Made by a program: the position numbers and the translations under genes. Of a stretch of 64,000 nt of DNA, positions 11,128 through 21,298 are shown one piece after another. Origin of the DNA: Leclercia sp. LSNIH1 (GTDB lineage: Bacteria > Pseudomonadota > Gammaproteobacteria > Enterobacterales > Enterobacteriaceae); contig NZ_CP026167.1 in assembly GCF_002902985.1 (NCBI RefSeq), positions 2,046,001 to 2,110,000 of the forward strand. The letters run 5' to 3'. The notes beneath the pieces are model-generated. The model was not told the origin of the DNA. It did not search any database and saw nothing but the letters and a program-made list of their open reading frames with translations. Position 1 is the first letter of the stretch, and each line of letters begins with the position of its first letter.

Positions 11128-13056
11128 ATGAGTTATCAGGTGTTAGCCCGTAAATGGCGACCCCAAACCTTTGCTGACGTTGTCGGCCAGGAACATGTGC
11201 TGACCGCCCTGGCGAACAGCTTATCGCTAGGACGTATCCACCACGCCTGGCTTTTTTCCGGCACCCGTGGCGTCGGTAAAACCTCTATTGCCCGTTTGCT
11301 GGCGAAAGGCCTTAACTGCGAAACCGGGATCACCGCCACGCCGTGCGGCGTGTGTGATAACTGCCGTGAAATCGAGCAGGGGCGCTTTGTCGATCTGATT
11401 GAGATCGATGCCGCATCGCGCACCAAAGTCGAAGATACCCGCGATCTGCTGGATAACGTCCAGTACGCCCCGGCGCGTGGCCGCTTCAAGGTCTATCTGA
11501 TCGATGAAGTGCACATGCTGTCGCGCCACAGCTTTAACGCCCTGCTGAAAACGCTGGAAGAACCGCCTGCACACGTTAAATTCCTGCTGGCGACCACCGA
11601 TCCGCAAAAGCTGCCGGTCACTATCTTGTCCCGCTGTCTGCAGTTCCATCTGAAGGCGCTGGACGTCACGCAGATCCGCGATCGGCTCGAATACATCCTG
11701 AACGAAGAGCAGGTTGCCCATGAACCGCGGGCGCTGCAGCTGCTGGCGCGTGCCGCAGATGGCAGCCTGCGCGATGCGCTCAGCCTCACCGATCAGGCGA
11801 TTGCCAGCGGCGAAGGCAAGCTGACGACCCAGGCGGTGAGCACCATGCTCGGCACGCTGGATGACGATCAGGCGCTGTCGCTGATTGAAGCGGTTGTCGA
11901 GGCCAACGGCGAGCGGGTGATGGAGCTGGTCAACGCCTCAGCCTCACGCGGCGTGGAGTGGGAAGCCCTGCTGGTAGAGATGCTCAGCCTGCTGCACCGG
12001 ATCGCGATGGTGCAGCTCTCCCCGGCGGCGCTGGGCCCGGATATGGCGGCCATTGAACAGCGGATGCGCGAGCTGGCCCGCACCATTCCGCCAACGGATG
12101 TACAGCTTTACTACCAAACCCTGTTAATTGGTCGTAAGGAACTGCCGTTCGCGCCCGACAGACGTATGGGGGTTGAGATGACCCTGCTGCGCGCGCTGGC
12201 GTTCCATCCGCGCATGCCGTTGCCGGAACCCGAGGTGCAGCCACAGTCTTTCGCACCGGCCGCGCCGACGGCGGTTATGTCACCGCAGCAGGTGCCTGTA
12301 CAGCCGGCAGCGCCATCGCCGCAAAATGTGCCGCTGTCGGACGCCACCAGTTCGGTGCTTGCTGCCCGCAGCCAGCTACAGCGCGCGCAGGGAGCACCCA
12401 GACCAAAAAAGAGTGAACCGGCAGCGCCTGCAAGAGCGCGGCCGGTAAATAACGCCGCGCTTGAACGTCTGGCTTCGGTCACGGATCGTGTCCAGTCGCG
12501 TTCGGCATCGGTCACTTCTGAGCCTAAGGCGCCGGTTAAGCAAGAAGCCTATCGCTGGAAAGCCACCACCGTCACCGAAGAGGTGAAGGTGGAGATTGCC
12601 ACGCCGAAGGCGCTGAAAAAGGCGCTGGAGCATGAGAAAACGCCGGAGCTCTCCGCGAAGCTTGCGGAAGAGTCGCTTGTGCGCGATGCCTGGGCAGCAG
12701 AGGTCAGTAAACTGAAGCTGCCGAAGCTGGTGGAGCAGGTCGCGCTCAACGCCTGGCGTGAGCAGGAGGGCAACCGCATCTGCCTGCATCTGCGTCCGGG
12801 CCAGCGTCACCTGAACTCGGCGAGCGCGCAGCAGGTGCTGAGTGAGGCGCTCTCCACATTACAGGGCGCGCCGGTTGAATTGACTATCATTGAAGATGAT
12901 AATCCGGCGGTCCGTACCCCGCTGGAGTGGCGTCAGGCCATTTATGAAGAGAAGCTCGCGCAGGCGCGTGAGGCGATTATCGCGGATAATAACATTCAGA
13001 CCCTGCAGCGTTACTTCGATGCAGAACTGGATGAAGAGAGTATTCGACCCATTTGA
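11128..13056 (+). CDS. dnaX: DNA polymerase III tau/gamma subunit
   Basis: DnaX is the ATPase of the DNA polymerase III clamp loader. Full-length tau (642 residues; 643 in E. coli) also binds the polymerase core and DnaB. The AAA+ domain has the Walker A motif GTRGVGKTS, a four-cysteine zinc site (CETGITATPCGVCDNC), Walker B LIDEVHMLS and the SRC motif (LSRCLQF); a Pro/Ala/Gln-rich linker and the tau-specific C-terminal domains follow. The start was set at MSYQVLARKWRPQTF to match E. coli. A programmed -1 frameshift at 12405-12411 would end translation early and give a 429-residue gamma form. It is followed by ybaB-recR. Confidence 0.98.
   Translation: MSYQVLARKWRPQTFADVVGQEHVLTALANSLSLGRIHHAWLFSGTRGVGKTSIARLLAKGLNCETGITATPCGVCDNCREIEQGRFVDLIEIDAASRTKVEDTRDLLDNVQYAPARGRFKVYLIDEVHMLSRHSFNALLKTLEEPPAHVKFLLATTDPQKLPVTILSRCLQFHLKALDVTQIRDRLEYILNEEQVAHEPRALQLLARAADGSLRDALSLTDQAIASGEGKLTTQAVSTMLGTLDDDQALSLIEAVVEANGERVMELVNASASRGVEWEALLVEMLSLLHRIAMVQLSPAALGPDMAAIEQRMRELARTIPPTDVQLYYQTLLIGRKELPFAPDRRMGVEMTLLRALAFHPRMPLPEPEVQPQSFAPAAPTAVMSPQQVPVQPAAPSPQNVPLSDATSSVLAARSQLQRAQGAPRPKKSEPAAPARARPVNNAALERLASVTDRVQSRSASVTSEPKAPVKQEAYRWKATTVTEEVKVEIATPKALKKALEHEKTPELSAKLAEESLVRDAWAAEVSKLKLPKLVEQVALNAWREQEGNRICLHLRPGQRHLNSASAQQVLSEALSTLQGAPVELTIIEDDNPAVRTPLEWRQAIYEEKLAQAREAIIADNNIQTLQRYFDAELDEESIRPI
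12389..12446 (+). promoter_or_regulatory. dnaX programmed -1 frameshift signal
   Basis: All three parts of the E. coli signal are present: an internal Shine-Dalgarno-like AGGGAG (12389-12394), the slippery heptamer A AAA AAG in the correct phase ten bases later (12405-12411), and a stem-loop with arms ACCGGC/GCCGGT (12417-12446). After a -1 slip the next codons are GAG and TGA, so gamma ends with a single Glu after residue 428. Confidence 0.93.
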
Positions 13057-13088
13057 TCGTGAGTCTGACTTACGGTTGTTATCTTTAA

Positions 13089-13441
<353 letters not shown>

Positions 13442-13442
<1 letters not shown>

Positions 13443-14047
13443 TGCAAACCAGTCCGCTGCTTACGCAGTTAATGGAAGCGCTACGCTGCCTGCCGGGCGT
13501 AGGCCCGAAGTCGGCGCAGCGCATGGCGTTTACCCTGCTGCAACGCGATCGTAGCGGCGGCATGCGTCTGGCGCAGGCCCTGACCCGCGCCATGTCAGAA
13601 ATTGGCCACTGTGCCGACTGCCGCACCTTTACCGAGCAGGAGGTGTGTAACATCTGCGCCAATCCGCGTCGTCAGGAAAATGGTCAGATCTGCGTGGTGG
13701 AGAGTCCTGCGGACATCTATGCCATCGAGCAGACCGGGCAGTTTTCCGGCCGCTATTTTGTGCTGATGGGGCATCTCTCGCCGCTGGACGGCATTGGTCC
13801 GGATGATATCGGCCTGGACCGTCTTGAACAGCGCCTGAAATCGGAAACGATCAACGAGGTGATCCTCGCCACCAACCCAACGGTGGAAGGGGAGGCGACA
13901 GCCAACTATATCGCCGAGCTGTGTGCGGAGTCGGGCGTTGATGCCAGTCGAATTGCCCACGGCGTGCCGGTGGGCGGCGAGCTGGAAATGGTCGATGGCA
14001 CCACTCTGTCCCACTCTCTGGCAGGTCGTCACAAGATTAATTTCTGA
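13442..14047 (+). CDS. recR: RecR, recombination mediator
   Basis: RecR works with RecO and RecF to load RecA on SSB-coated gaps. The product is 201 residues, equal to E. coli. It has an N-terminal helix-hairpin-helix ([14 protein letters not shown]), a four-cysteine zinc finger at about residues 57-72 ([16 protein letters not shown]), then a Toprim domain with the conserved Glu/Asp residues ([15 protein letters not shown]) and a C-terminal [16 protein letters not shown] segment. Its start overlaps the ybaB stop. Confidence 0.97.
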
Positions 14048-14076
14048 CCAAACGGAGGCTGCAGTCGTGGCCTCCG

Positions 14077-14103
14077 CTTGAAAAAATTCTCCCCTGGCCC
14101 CAT
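14077..14103 (+). promoter_or_regulatory. Sigma-32 heat-shock promoter of htpG
   Basis: CTTGAAA (14077-14083) and CCCCAT (14098-14103) are separated by 14 bases, a near-consensus sigma-32 promoter, and they lie 56 bases before the htpG ATG. A GGAGGC/GCCTCC inverted repeat just upstream may mark the recR end, but it lacks a T-run. Confidence 0.88.
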
Positions 14104-14158
14104 CTCTCCCTCAACGCTTTTAAACCCCATTAAATGGCATTGTTGAGGTCGACTTAGT

Positions 14159-16033
14159 ATGAAAGGACAAGAAACCCGTGGTTTCCAGTCAGAGGTAAAA
14201 CAGCTTCTGCACCTGATGATCCATTCTCTTTATTCCAATAAAGAAATTTTCCTGCGCGAGCTTATCTCTAACGCCTCTGATGCGGCAGACAAGCTGCGTT
14301 TTCGTGCGCTCTCGAAGCCAGAGCTGTATGAAGGTGACGGCGAACTGCGCGTGCGCGTCTCATTTGATAAAGAGAACCGCACCCTGACCATCGCCGACAA
14401 CGGCATCGGTATGACCCGTGATGAAGCCATTGACCATCTCGGCACCATCGCCAAATCCGGCACCAAAGCGTTCCTGCAGTCGATGGGTTCCGATCAGGCC
14501 AAAGACAGCCAGCTGATCGGCCAGTTCGGTGTGGGCTTCTATTCCGCCTTCATCGTGGCGGATAAAGTTACCGTGCGCACGCGTGCGGCAGGCGAAAGCG
14601 CTGAAAGCGGCGTATTCTGGGAATCCCACGGCGAAGGTGAATACACCGTTGCCGACATCACCAAAGCCGATCGCGGCACCGAGATCACCCTGCACCTGCG
14701 CGAAGGGGAGGACGATTTCCTCAACGACTGGCGCGTACGCTCCATCATCAGCAAATATTCTGACCATATCGCCCTGCCGGTAGAGATCGAAAAACAGGAA
14801 GAGAAAGATGGCGAAACCGTCATCTCCTGGGAGAAGATCAACAAAGCGCAGGCGCTGTGGACGCGTAACAAGTCTGAAATCAAAGACGACGAATACAACG
14901 AATTCTACAAGCACATCGCCCACGACTTTACCGATCCGCTGACCTGGAGCCACAACCGCGTGGAAGGGAAGCAGGAGTACACCAGCCTGCTCTACATCCC
15001 GGCGCAGGCACCGTGGGATATGTGGAACCGCGATCACAAGCACGGCCTGAAGCTGTACGTGCAGCGCGTGTTCATCATGGATGAAGCTGAACAGTTCATG
15101 CCGAACTACCTGCGCTTTGTGCGCGGCCTGATTGACTCCAACGATCTGCCGCTGAACGTCTCCCGTGAGATCCTGCAGGACAGCACCGTCACCCGTAATC
15201 TGCGCACCGCGCTGAGCAAGCGTGCGCTGCAGATGCTGGATAAGCTGGCGAAAGACGACGCCGAAAAATACCAGACTTTCTGGAAACAGTTCGGCCTGGT
15301 GCTGAAAGAGGGCCCGGCGGAAGATCCGTCTAACGTTGAAGCCATTGCCAAACTGCTGCGCTTCGCCTCCACACACAACGACTCTTCCGAGCAGAATGTG
15401 TCGCTGGAAGAGTACATCTCCCGCATGAAAGAAGGGCAGGAGAAGATCTACTACATCACCGCCGACAGCTATGCCGCGGCGAAGAGCAGCCCGCACCTGG
15501 AGCTGCTGCGTAAGAAAGGCATCGAAGTGCTGCTGCTTTCCGATCGCATCGATGAGTGGATGATGAACTACCTGACCGAGTTCAGCGGCAAAGCGTTCCA
15601 GTCCGTTGCCAAAGCCGATGAGTCCATCGACAAGCTGGCAGATGAAGTGGACGATACCGCGAAAGAGGCGGAAAAAGCGCTGGAGCCGTTTGTTGAGCGC
15701 GTGAAAACCCATCTGGGCGATCGCGTGAAAGAGGTGCGTTTCACCCACCGTCTGACCGATACCCCTGCCATCGTCACCACTGATGCTGACGAGATGAGCA
15801 CCCAGATGGCGAAGCTGTTCGCCGCTGCGGGTCAGGCAGTGCCGGAGGTGAAATACATCTTTGAACTGAACCCGGACCACGCGCTGGTGAAACGTGCAGC
15901 CGAGACCCAGGATGAAGCCCGCTTCGCCGAGTGGGTTGAACTGCTGCTGGATCAGTCCCTGCTGGCTGAACGCGGCACGCTGGAAGATCCAAACCAGTTC
16001 ATCAAACGCGTGAATGCGTTGCTGCTGGCGTAA
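14159..16033 (+). CDS. htpG: HtpG, bacterial Hsp90 chaperone
   Basis: HtpG is the ATP-dependent Hsp90 homologue that remodels client proteins together with DnaK. The product is 624 residues, equal to E. coli. The N-terminal GHKL ATPase domain shows [12 protein letters not shown] (about 36-47), DNGIGM (about 80) and [11 protein letters not shown]; the middle domain carries the catalytic Arg in [11 protein letters not shown]; a C-terminal dimerisation domain ends VNALLLA. It has its own sigma-32 promoter and is transcribed as a single gene ahead of adk. Confidence 0.98.
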   Translation: MKGQETRGFQSEVKQLLHLMIHSLYSNKEIFLRELISNASDAADKLRFRALSKPELYEGDGELRVRVSFDKENRTLTIADNGIGMTRDEAIDHLGTIAKSGTKAFLQSMGSDQAKDSQLIGQFGVGFYSAFIVADKVTVRTRAAGESAESGVFWESHGEGEYTVADITKADRGTEITLHLREGEDDFLNDWRVRSIISKYSDHIALPVEIEKQEEKDGETVISWEKINKAQALWTRNKSEIKDDEYNEFYKHIAHDFTDPLTWSHNRVEGKQEYTSLLYIPAQAPWDMWNRDHKHGLKLYVQRVFIMDEAEQFMPNYLRFVRGLIDSNDLPLNVSREILQDSTVTRNLRTALSKRALQMLDKLAKDDAEKYQTFWKQFGLVLKEGPAEDPSNVEAIAKLLRFASTHNDSSEQNVSLEEYISRMKEGQEKIYYITADSYAAAKSSPHLELLRKKGIEVLLLSDRIDEWMMNYLTEFSGKAFQSVAKADESIDKLADEVDDTAKEAEKALEPFVERVKTHLGDRVKEVRFTHRLTDTPAIVTTDADEMSTQMAKLFAAAGQAVPEVKYIFELNPDHALVKRAAETQDEARFAEWVELLLDQSLLAERGTLEDPNQFIKRVNALLLA

Positions 16034-16041
16034 ATCACTTC

Positions 16042-16091
16042 CCTCTCTTCGCTGAAGAGAGGATAAGGGTGCAGGTTATCTGCCTGCACCC
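16042..16091. repeat. Two hairpins between htpG and adk
   Basis: CCTCTCTT/AAGAGAGG (16042-16062) and GGGTGCAGG/CCTGCACCC (16067-16091) are adjacent perfect stems after the htpG stop. Neither has a T-run, so they look more like intergenic repeat hairpins that stabilise or pause the transcript than a clear rho-independent terminator. Confidence 0.6.
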
Positions 16092-16136
16092 ACTAATAAA
16101 TTCCCCTCATTAACCGTTTCAGCCTGCCCGCCTTTC

Positions 16137-16165
16137 TTGAGCGATACCCGTTCTGGTGGTATTGT
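16137..16165 (+). promoter_or_regulatory. Probable adk promoter
   Basis: TTGAGC (16137-16142) and TATTGT (16160-16165) with a 17-bp spacer, about 47 bases upstream of the adk ATG. Read by eye from consensus. Confidence 0.5.
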
Positions 16166-16179
16166 TTAGCGCTTTTTGA

Positions 16180-16857
<678 letters not shown>

Positions 16858-16878
16858 TCGCACCACCACTTAACGTGG

Positions 16879-16904
16879 TTCTCACCCGGGTTCCCGGGTG
16901 AGAA
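16879..16904. terminator. Hairpin after adk
   Basis: An 11-bp perfect stem (TTCTCACCCGG/CCGGGTGAGAA) with a short loop lies 21 bases after the adk stop. The tract after it is mixed (AAATTCTCATTTT), so termination would be partial at best. Confidence 0.55.
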
Positions 16905-16994
16905 AAATTCTCATTTTACCTTTTGCTGCAATTGGTTCCGTTTACGTACTTTTCAGATACACTTATCAGCCTGTTAAAAGGTTATGAGGCGTGA

Positions 16995-17957
16995 ATGAGT
17001 CAGGCGAAAACCGGCATCCTGCTTGCCAATCTGGGAACCCCCGAAGCACCTACTCCAGCGGCGGTAAAACGCTACCTGCGACAATTTTTAAGCGATACGC
17101 GCGTTGTGGATACCCCACGCCTGCTGTGGTGGCCTTTGCTGCGCGGCGTGATTCTGCCGATCCGTTCGCCGCGCGTGGCAAAGCTCTATCAGTCCGTCTG
17201 GATGGAAGAGGGCTCACCGCTGATGGTCTACAGCCGTCGTCAGGAGAAGGCGCTGGCCGCCCGTCTGCCGGATATGCCGGTGGCGCTGGGCATGAGCTAC
17301 GGCAAACCTTCCTTGAAAAGCGCCGTCGATGAACTGCTGGCGCAGGGCGTTGAGCACATTGTGGTGCTGACGCTCTATCCGCAGTATTCCTGCTCCACTG
17401 TGGCAGCCGTCTGGGATGAGCTGGCGCGCATTCTGGCAACCCGTCGTCGCATACCCGGCGTGACCTTTATTCGCGACTACGCGGATAACGAGCTCTATAT
17501 CAACGCCCTTGCCAGCAGCGCCCGCGCGTCGTTTGAGAAACACGGCGAGCCGGATCTGCTGCTGCTCTCCTATCACGGCATCCCGCAGCGATTCGCCAAC
17601 GAAGGGGACGACTATCCGCAGCGCTGCCGCGATACCACCCGTGAGCTGGTATCCGCCCTCGGCCTGCCGCCCGAGAAGGTGATGATGACCTTCCAGTCGC
17701 GCTTTGGCCGCGAGCCGTGGCTGACCCCTTATACCGATGAGACCCTCAAAATGCTGGGTGAGAAGGGGGTGAAGCATATCCAGGTGATGTCGCCGGGCTT
17801 TGCGTCAGACTGTCTGGAAACCCTGGAAGAGATCGCGGTGCAAAACCGGGAGTTCTTCCTCGAAGCGGGCGGGACGAAGTACGAGTATATTCCGGCCCTT
17901 AACGACAATCCTGAGCACATCGAGATGATGGCATCACTGGTGACCCGCAGCCGCTGA
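16995..17957 (+). CDS. hemH: Ferrochelatase
   Basis: HemH inserts ferrous iron into protoporphyrin IX in the last step of haem synthesis. The product is 320 residues, equal to E. coli. Visible hallmarks are the N-terminal [15 protein letters not shown], the active-site His in [10 protein letters not shown] (about residue 194) and the metal-site Glu in [15 protein letters not shown]. It lies between adk and gsk as in E. coli. The ATG at 16995 directly overlaps a GTGA, and the SD is a weak GAGG. Confidence 0.97.
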   Translation: MSQAKTGILLANLGTPEAPTPAAVKRYLRQFLSDTRVVDTPRLLWWPLLRGVILPIRSPRVAKLYQSVWMEEGSPLMVYSRRQEKALAARLPDMPVALGMSYGKPSLKSAVDELLAQGVEHIVVLTLYPQYSCSTVAAVWDELARILATRRRIPGVTFIRDYADNELYINALASSARASFEKHGEPDLLLLSYHGIPQRFANEGDDYPQRCRDTTRELVSALGLPPEKVMMTFQSRFGREPWLTPYTDETLKMLGEKGVKHIQVMSPGFASDCLETLEEIAVQNREFFLEAGGTKYEYIPALNDNPEHIEMMASLVTRSR

Positions 17958-18019
17958 TCGCACTCTGCGCCGGGTTTGTGCTACCATTCCCGGCCCATCC
18001 GTCACTCATAGCTCAGAAC

Positions 18020-19324
18020 ATGAAATTTCCCGGTAAACGTAAATCCAAACACTACTTTCCCGTTAACGCCCGCGATCCGCTGCTGCAGCAAATTCAGCCG
18101 GAAAATGAGTCCAGTGCCGCCTGGGTGGTGGGTATCGACCAGACGCTGGTGGATATTGAAGCAAAAGTGGACGATGCGTTTGTCGAACGTTACGGCCTGA
18201 GCGCCGGGCACTCTCTGGTGATTGAAGACGATGTAGCGGAAGCGCTCTATCAGGAGCTGGTGCGGGATAACCTGATCACCCATCAGTTTGCCGGGGGGAC
18301 CATCGGCAACACCATGCACAACTACTCCGTGCTGGCGGACGACCGCTCCGTGCTGCTGGGCGTGATGTGCAGCAATGTCGAAATCGGCAGTTACGCCTAC
18401 CGTTATCTCTGCAACACCTCCAGCCGGACCGATCTGAACTACCTCCAGGGCGTGGACGGGGCGATTGGCCGCTGTTTTACGCTGATCGGTGAATCCGGCG
18501 AGCGGACCTTCGCCATCAGCCCTGGCCATATGAACCAGCTGCGCGCCGACAGCATTCCTGAAGAGGTGATCGCCGGGGCATCGGCACTGGTGCTGACCTC
18601 CTATCTGGTGCGCTGCAAGCCCGGTGAGCCGATGCCGGAAGCGACCATGAAGGCCGTGGAATACGCGAAGAAATACAACGTGCCGGTGGTCCTTACCCTG
18701 GGCACCAAATTTGTCATCGCCGATAACCCGGAGTGGTGGCAGGCGTTCCTGAAGGAGCACGTCTCGATTCTGGCGATGAACGAAGAAGAGGCCGAAGCCC
18801 TGACCGGGGAGAGCGATCCGCTGCTGGCATCCGATAAAGCGCTGGACTGGGTCGATCTGGTGCTCTGCACCGCCGGGCCGGTAGGATTGTATATGGCTGG
18901 CTTCACCGAAGAAGAGGCAAAACGCAAGACCCAGCATCCGCTGTTGCCGGGGGCGATTGCCGAGTTCAACCAGTTTGAATTCAGCCGCGCCATGCGCCAT
19001 AAGGACTGCGTAAATCCGCTGCGTATCTTCTCGCATATCGCCCCGTACATGGGTGGCCCGGAGAAGATCATGAACACCAACGGCGCAGGCGACGGCGCGC
19101 TGGCGGCGCTGCTGCACGATATCACTGCCAACGCGTTCCACCGTACCAACGTGCCGAACTCCAGCAAACACAAGTTTAACTGGCTGACCTATTCGTCGCT
19201 GGCGCAGGTATGTAAGTACGCAAACCGCGTGAGTTATCAGGTGTTGAACCAGCACTCACCGCGCTTAACGCGCGGCCTGCCGGAGCGGGAAGACAGTCTG
19301 GAAGAGTCCTACTGGGACAGATAA
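18020..19324 (+). CDS. gsk: Inosine-guanosine kinase
   Basis: Gsk phosphorylates inosine and guanosine to IMP and GMP in purine salvage. The product is 434 residues, the same as E. coli, with the ATG at 18020 (MKFPGKRKSKHYFPVNARD) chosen over an in-frame codon 42 bases upstream. It is a PfkB-type kinase: the glycine-rich substrate lid FAGGTIGNTMHNYSV is near residue 90 and the catalytic NTNGAGDGALAALLHD, with its Asp base, is near residue 350. It is followed by a REP-like hairpin and a rho-independent terminator shared with convergent ybaL. Confidence 0.97.
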   Translation: MKFPGKRKSKHYFPVNARDPLLQQIQPENESSAAWVVGIDQTLVDIEAKVDDAFVERYGLSAGHSLVIEDDVAEALYQELVRDNLITHQFAGGTIGNTMHNYSVLADDRSVLLGVMCSNVEIGSYAYRYLCNTSSRTDLNYLQGVDGAIGRCFTLIGESGERTFAISPGHMNQLRADSIPEEVIAGASALVLTSYLVRCKPGEPMPEATMKAVEYAKKYNVPVVLTLGTKFVIADNPEWWQAFLKEHVSILAMNEEEAEALTGESDPLLASDKALDWVDLVLCTAGPVGLYMAGFTEEEAKRKTQHPLLPGAIAEFNQFEFSRAMRHKDCVNPLRIFSHIAPYMGGPEKIMNTNGAGDGALAALLHDITANAFHRTNVPNSSKHKFNWLTYSSLAQVCKYANRVSYQVLNQHSPRLTRGLPEREDSLEESYWDR

Positions 19325-19331
19325 GTCCATT

Positions 19332-19357
19332 CCCCGGCAGCGCTGCGCTTGCCGGGG
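19332..19357. repeat. REP-like palindrome after gsk
   Basis: CCCCGGC/GCCGGGG arms flank a GCGCTGCGCTT loop; the same core recurs at 41453-41499 in the 47-bp array and at 61875-61910. Confidence 0.75.
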
Positions 19358-19367
19358 CGACGTCCAG

Positions 19368-19402
19368 GCCTGCTAAGCGAAGCGCCAGCAGGCTTTTTTT
19401 TT
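19368..19402 (+). terminator. gsk terminator
   Basis: GCCTGCT (19368-19374) and AGCAGGC (19387-19393) form the stem, followed by nine T (19394-19402). The T-run overlaps the stop codon of convergent ybaL. Confidence 0.9.
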
Positions 19403-21065
19403 ACCCCATCACCGGCGCCTTATCCAGCAGCGCCAGCATCGTATTGGCAATTTCACGCTCACCCATCACCACCTGATTCGCGCCACGCTCGGTGATGTAA
19501 TCCACCTCGTCGTCGTAATGGGCGCGGGCAATAATTTCAATATCCGGACACTTTTCGCGCGCCGAGGCGACAATCTCACCCGCTTCATAGCCGTTGGGAA
19601 TGGTCAGCAGCAGCCAGCGCGCGCAGTCCAGATGCGCCAGATTCATGATCTCTTCGTTCGCCGCATTCCCCAGCACCGCCCGGATCCCGCGTGCGCGCAA
19701 CTCATCCACGCGGGTACGGGAGTTTTCAATCACCACCAGCGGAATGCCCTGGGCCATCAGCTTCTCACCCAGCAGGCTGCCGACGCGGCCAAAACCCACC
19801 AGCAGGGCGTGGTTACAGATATCCACCGGGATCTGCTTCTCATCCTCAATGGCCTCTTCCAGCGTCTGATCGTCCAGGATTTCGGTTTTATCGAGGTATT
19901 TTTCCAGCAGCGCGAACAGTATCGGGTTCAGCATAATTGAGAGGATCGCCCCCGCCAGCACCAGGTTTTGCCCGGCCTGCGGCAGCAGATCCAGCGCCAT
20001 GCCCAGCCCGGCGAGAATAAAGGCAAATTCACCAATCTGGGCGAGACTGGCGGCAATAGTCAGCGCGGTACGCGGCGAGTGGCCGAACATGCGCACCAGG
20101 AAGAAAGCGGCGAGTGACTTACCGAAGATAATGATGGCCAGCGTGCCGAGCACCGCCAGCGGCTGTTCAATGAGGATCATCGGATTGAACAGCATCCCTA
20201 CCGAGACGAAGAACAGCACCGCAAAGGCGTCGCGCAGGGGCAGGGTATCGTGGGCGGCACGGTGGCTCAGCTCCGATTCGTTCAGCACCATCCCGGCAAA
20301 GAAAGCCCCCAGCGCGAAGGAGACGTCGAACAGCTCCACGGCCCCGAACGCAATACCCAACGCCAGCGCCAGCACCGAGAGGGTGAACAGTTCACGCGAG
20401 CCGGTCGCTGCGCTACGGGCGAGGATCCACGGCACCAGGCGGCGGCCCACCAGCATCATAATGGCAATAAACGCCACTACCTTACCGATGGTAATACTCA
20501 TATCGAGCGCCAGCGAGGCTAAACCGACATTCTCTTTTTCCAGCATGCCGGCGATGGCAGGCAGCAGCACCAGGGTTAAGACCATCACCAGATCTTCAAC
20601 AATCAGCCAGCCGATGGCGATCTGCCCCCGCTGGCTGTCAATCAGCTGTCTCTCTTCAAGCGCGCGCAGCAGTACCACGGTACTGGCGGTAGAAAGACAG
20701 AGCCCAAACACGATGCCGGTCATCAGCGGCCAGCCCAGCACCGCGGAAAGCGCCATACCCAACAACGTCGCCACGGCTATCTGGGCGATCGCGCCGGGAA
20801 TGGCGATGGACTTTACCGCCATCAAATCCTTCAGGGAGAAATGCAAACCCACACCGAACATCAGCAGGATCACGCCAAGCTCTGCCAGCTCCGGGGCGAG
20901 TTTCGTATCAGCAACAAAACCTGGGGTAAAAGGTCCGGCTAACACGCCCGCCAATAAATAGCCCACCAGAGGGGAAATACGCAGTTTGTTGGCAATCATG
21001 CCGAGAATAAAAGCGAGTACAAGTCCACCAACAATGGTGGTGATAAGCGGTGTGGCGTGGTGCAT
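19401..21065 (-). CDS. ybaL: YbaL, CPA2-family K+/H+ antiporter-like protein
   Basis: A 554-residue putative cation/proton antiporter of the CPA2 (KefB/KefC) family; the E. coli homologue has 558 residues and no settled physiological role. The N-terminal two thirds hold about twelve transmembrane helices, with LVGYLLAGVLAGPFTPGF early on. The C-terminal third is a TrkA-N/RCK nucleotide-binding domain with the Rossmann motif LLVGFGRVGSLLGEKL. A GGAG ribosome binding site precedes the ATG. It converges on gsk and ends inside the gsk terminator T-run. Confidence 0.94.
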   Translation of the reverse strand: MHHATPLITTIVGGLVLAFILGMIANKLRISPLVGYLLAGVLAGPFTPGFVADTKLAPELAELGVILLMFGVGLHFSLKDLMAVKSIAIPGAIAQIAVATLLGMALSAVLGWPLMTGIVFGLCLSTASTVVLLRALEERQLIDSQRGQIAIGWLIVEDLVMVLTLVLLPAIAGMLEKENVGLASLALDMSITIGKVVAFIAIMMLVGRRLVPWILARSAATGSRELFTLSVLALALGIAFGAVELFDVSFALGAFFAGMVLNESELSHRAAHDTLPLRDAFAVLFFVSVGMLFNPMILIEQPLAVLGTLAIIIFGKSLAAFFLVRMFGHSPRTALTIAASLAQIGEFAFILAGLGMALDLLPQAGQNLVLAGAILSIMLNPILFALLEKYLDKTEILDDQTLEEAIEDEKQIPVDICNHALLVGFGRVGSLLGEKLMAQGIPLVVIENSRTRVDELRARGIRAVLGNAANEEIMNLAHLDCARWLLLTIPNGYEAGEIVASAREKCPDIEIIARAHYDDEVDYITERGANQVVMGEREIANTMLALLDKAPVMG

Positions 21066-21298
21066 TCCGTCTCCTTTCGTTGCTGTATGACGCCATTTTT
21101 GGTCGGGAAACCAAAAAGCTGTGTAATAGTTTATGACAAAATTAATGATTACGTTTATGAATAATCATTGAATTTTGGTAAAAACAGCAATAAAGGAGAA
21201 ACGGAAGCCTGGGCGGGGAATTTTCAGAAGGAAAGTAAAGAAAGGCTGATGGTATAAGGAGAGGGCGCGGCCAAACCGGAAGTTTGACCGCCAATAAA

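Noticed and set aside
14360..15880. 506-residue frame opposite htpG
   Set aside because: Antisense shadow caused by strong codon bias in htpG; no promoter, ribosome binding site or recognisable domain.
18002..19255. 417-residue frame opposite gsk
   Set aside because: Antisense shadow of gsk, with the usual His/Gln/Arg-rich composition.
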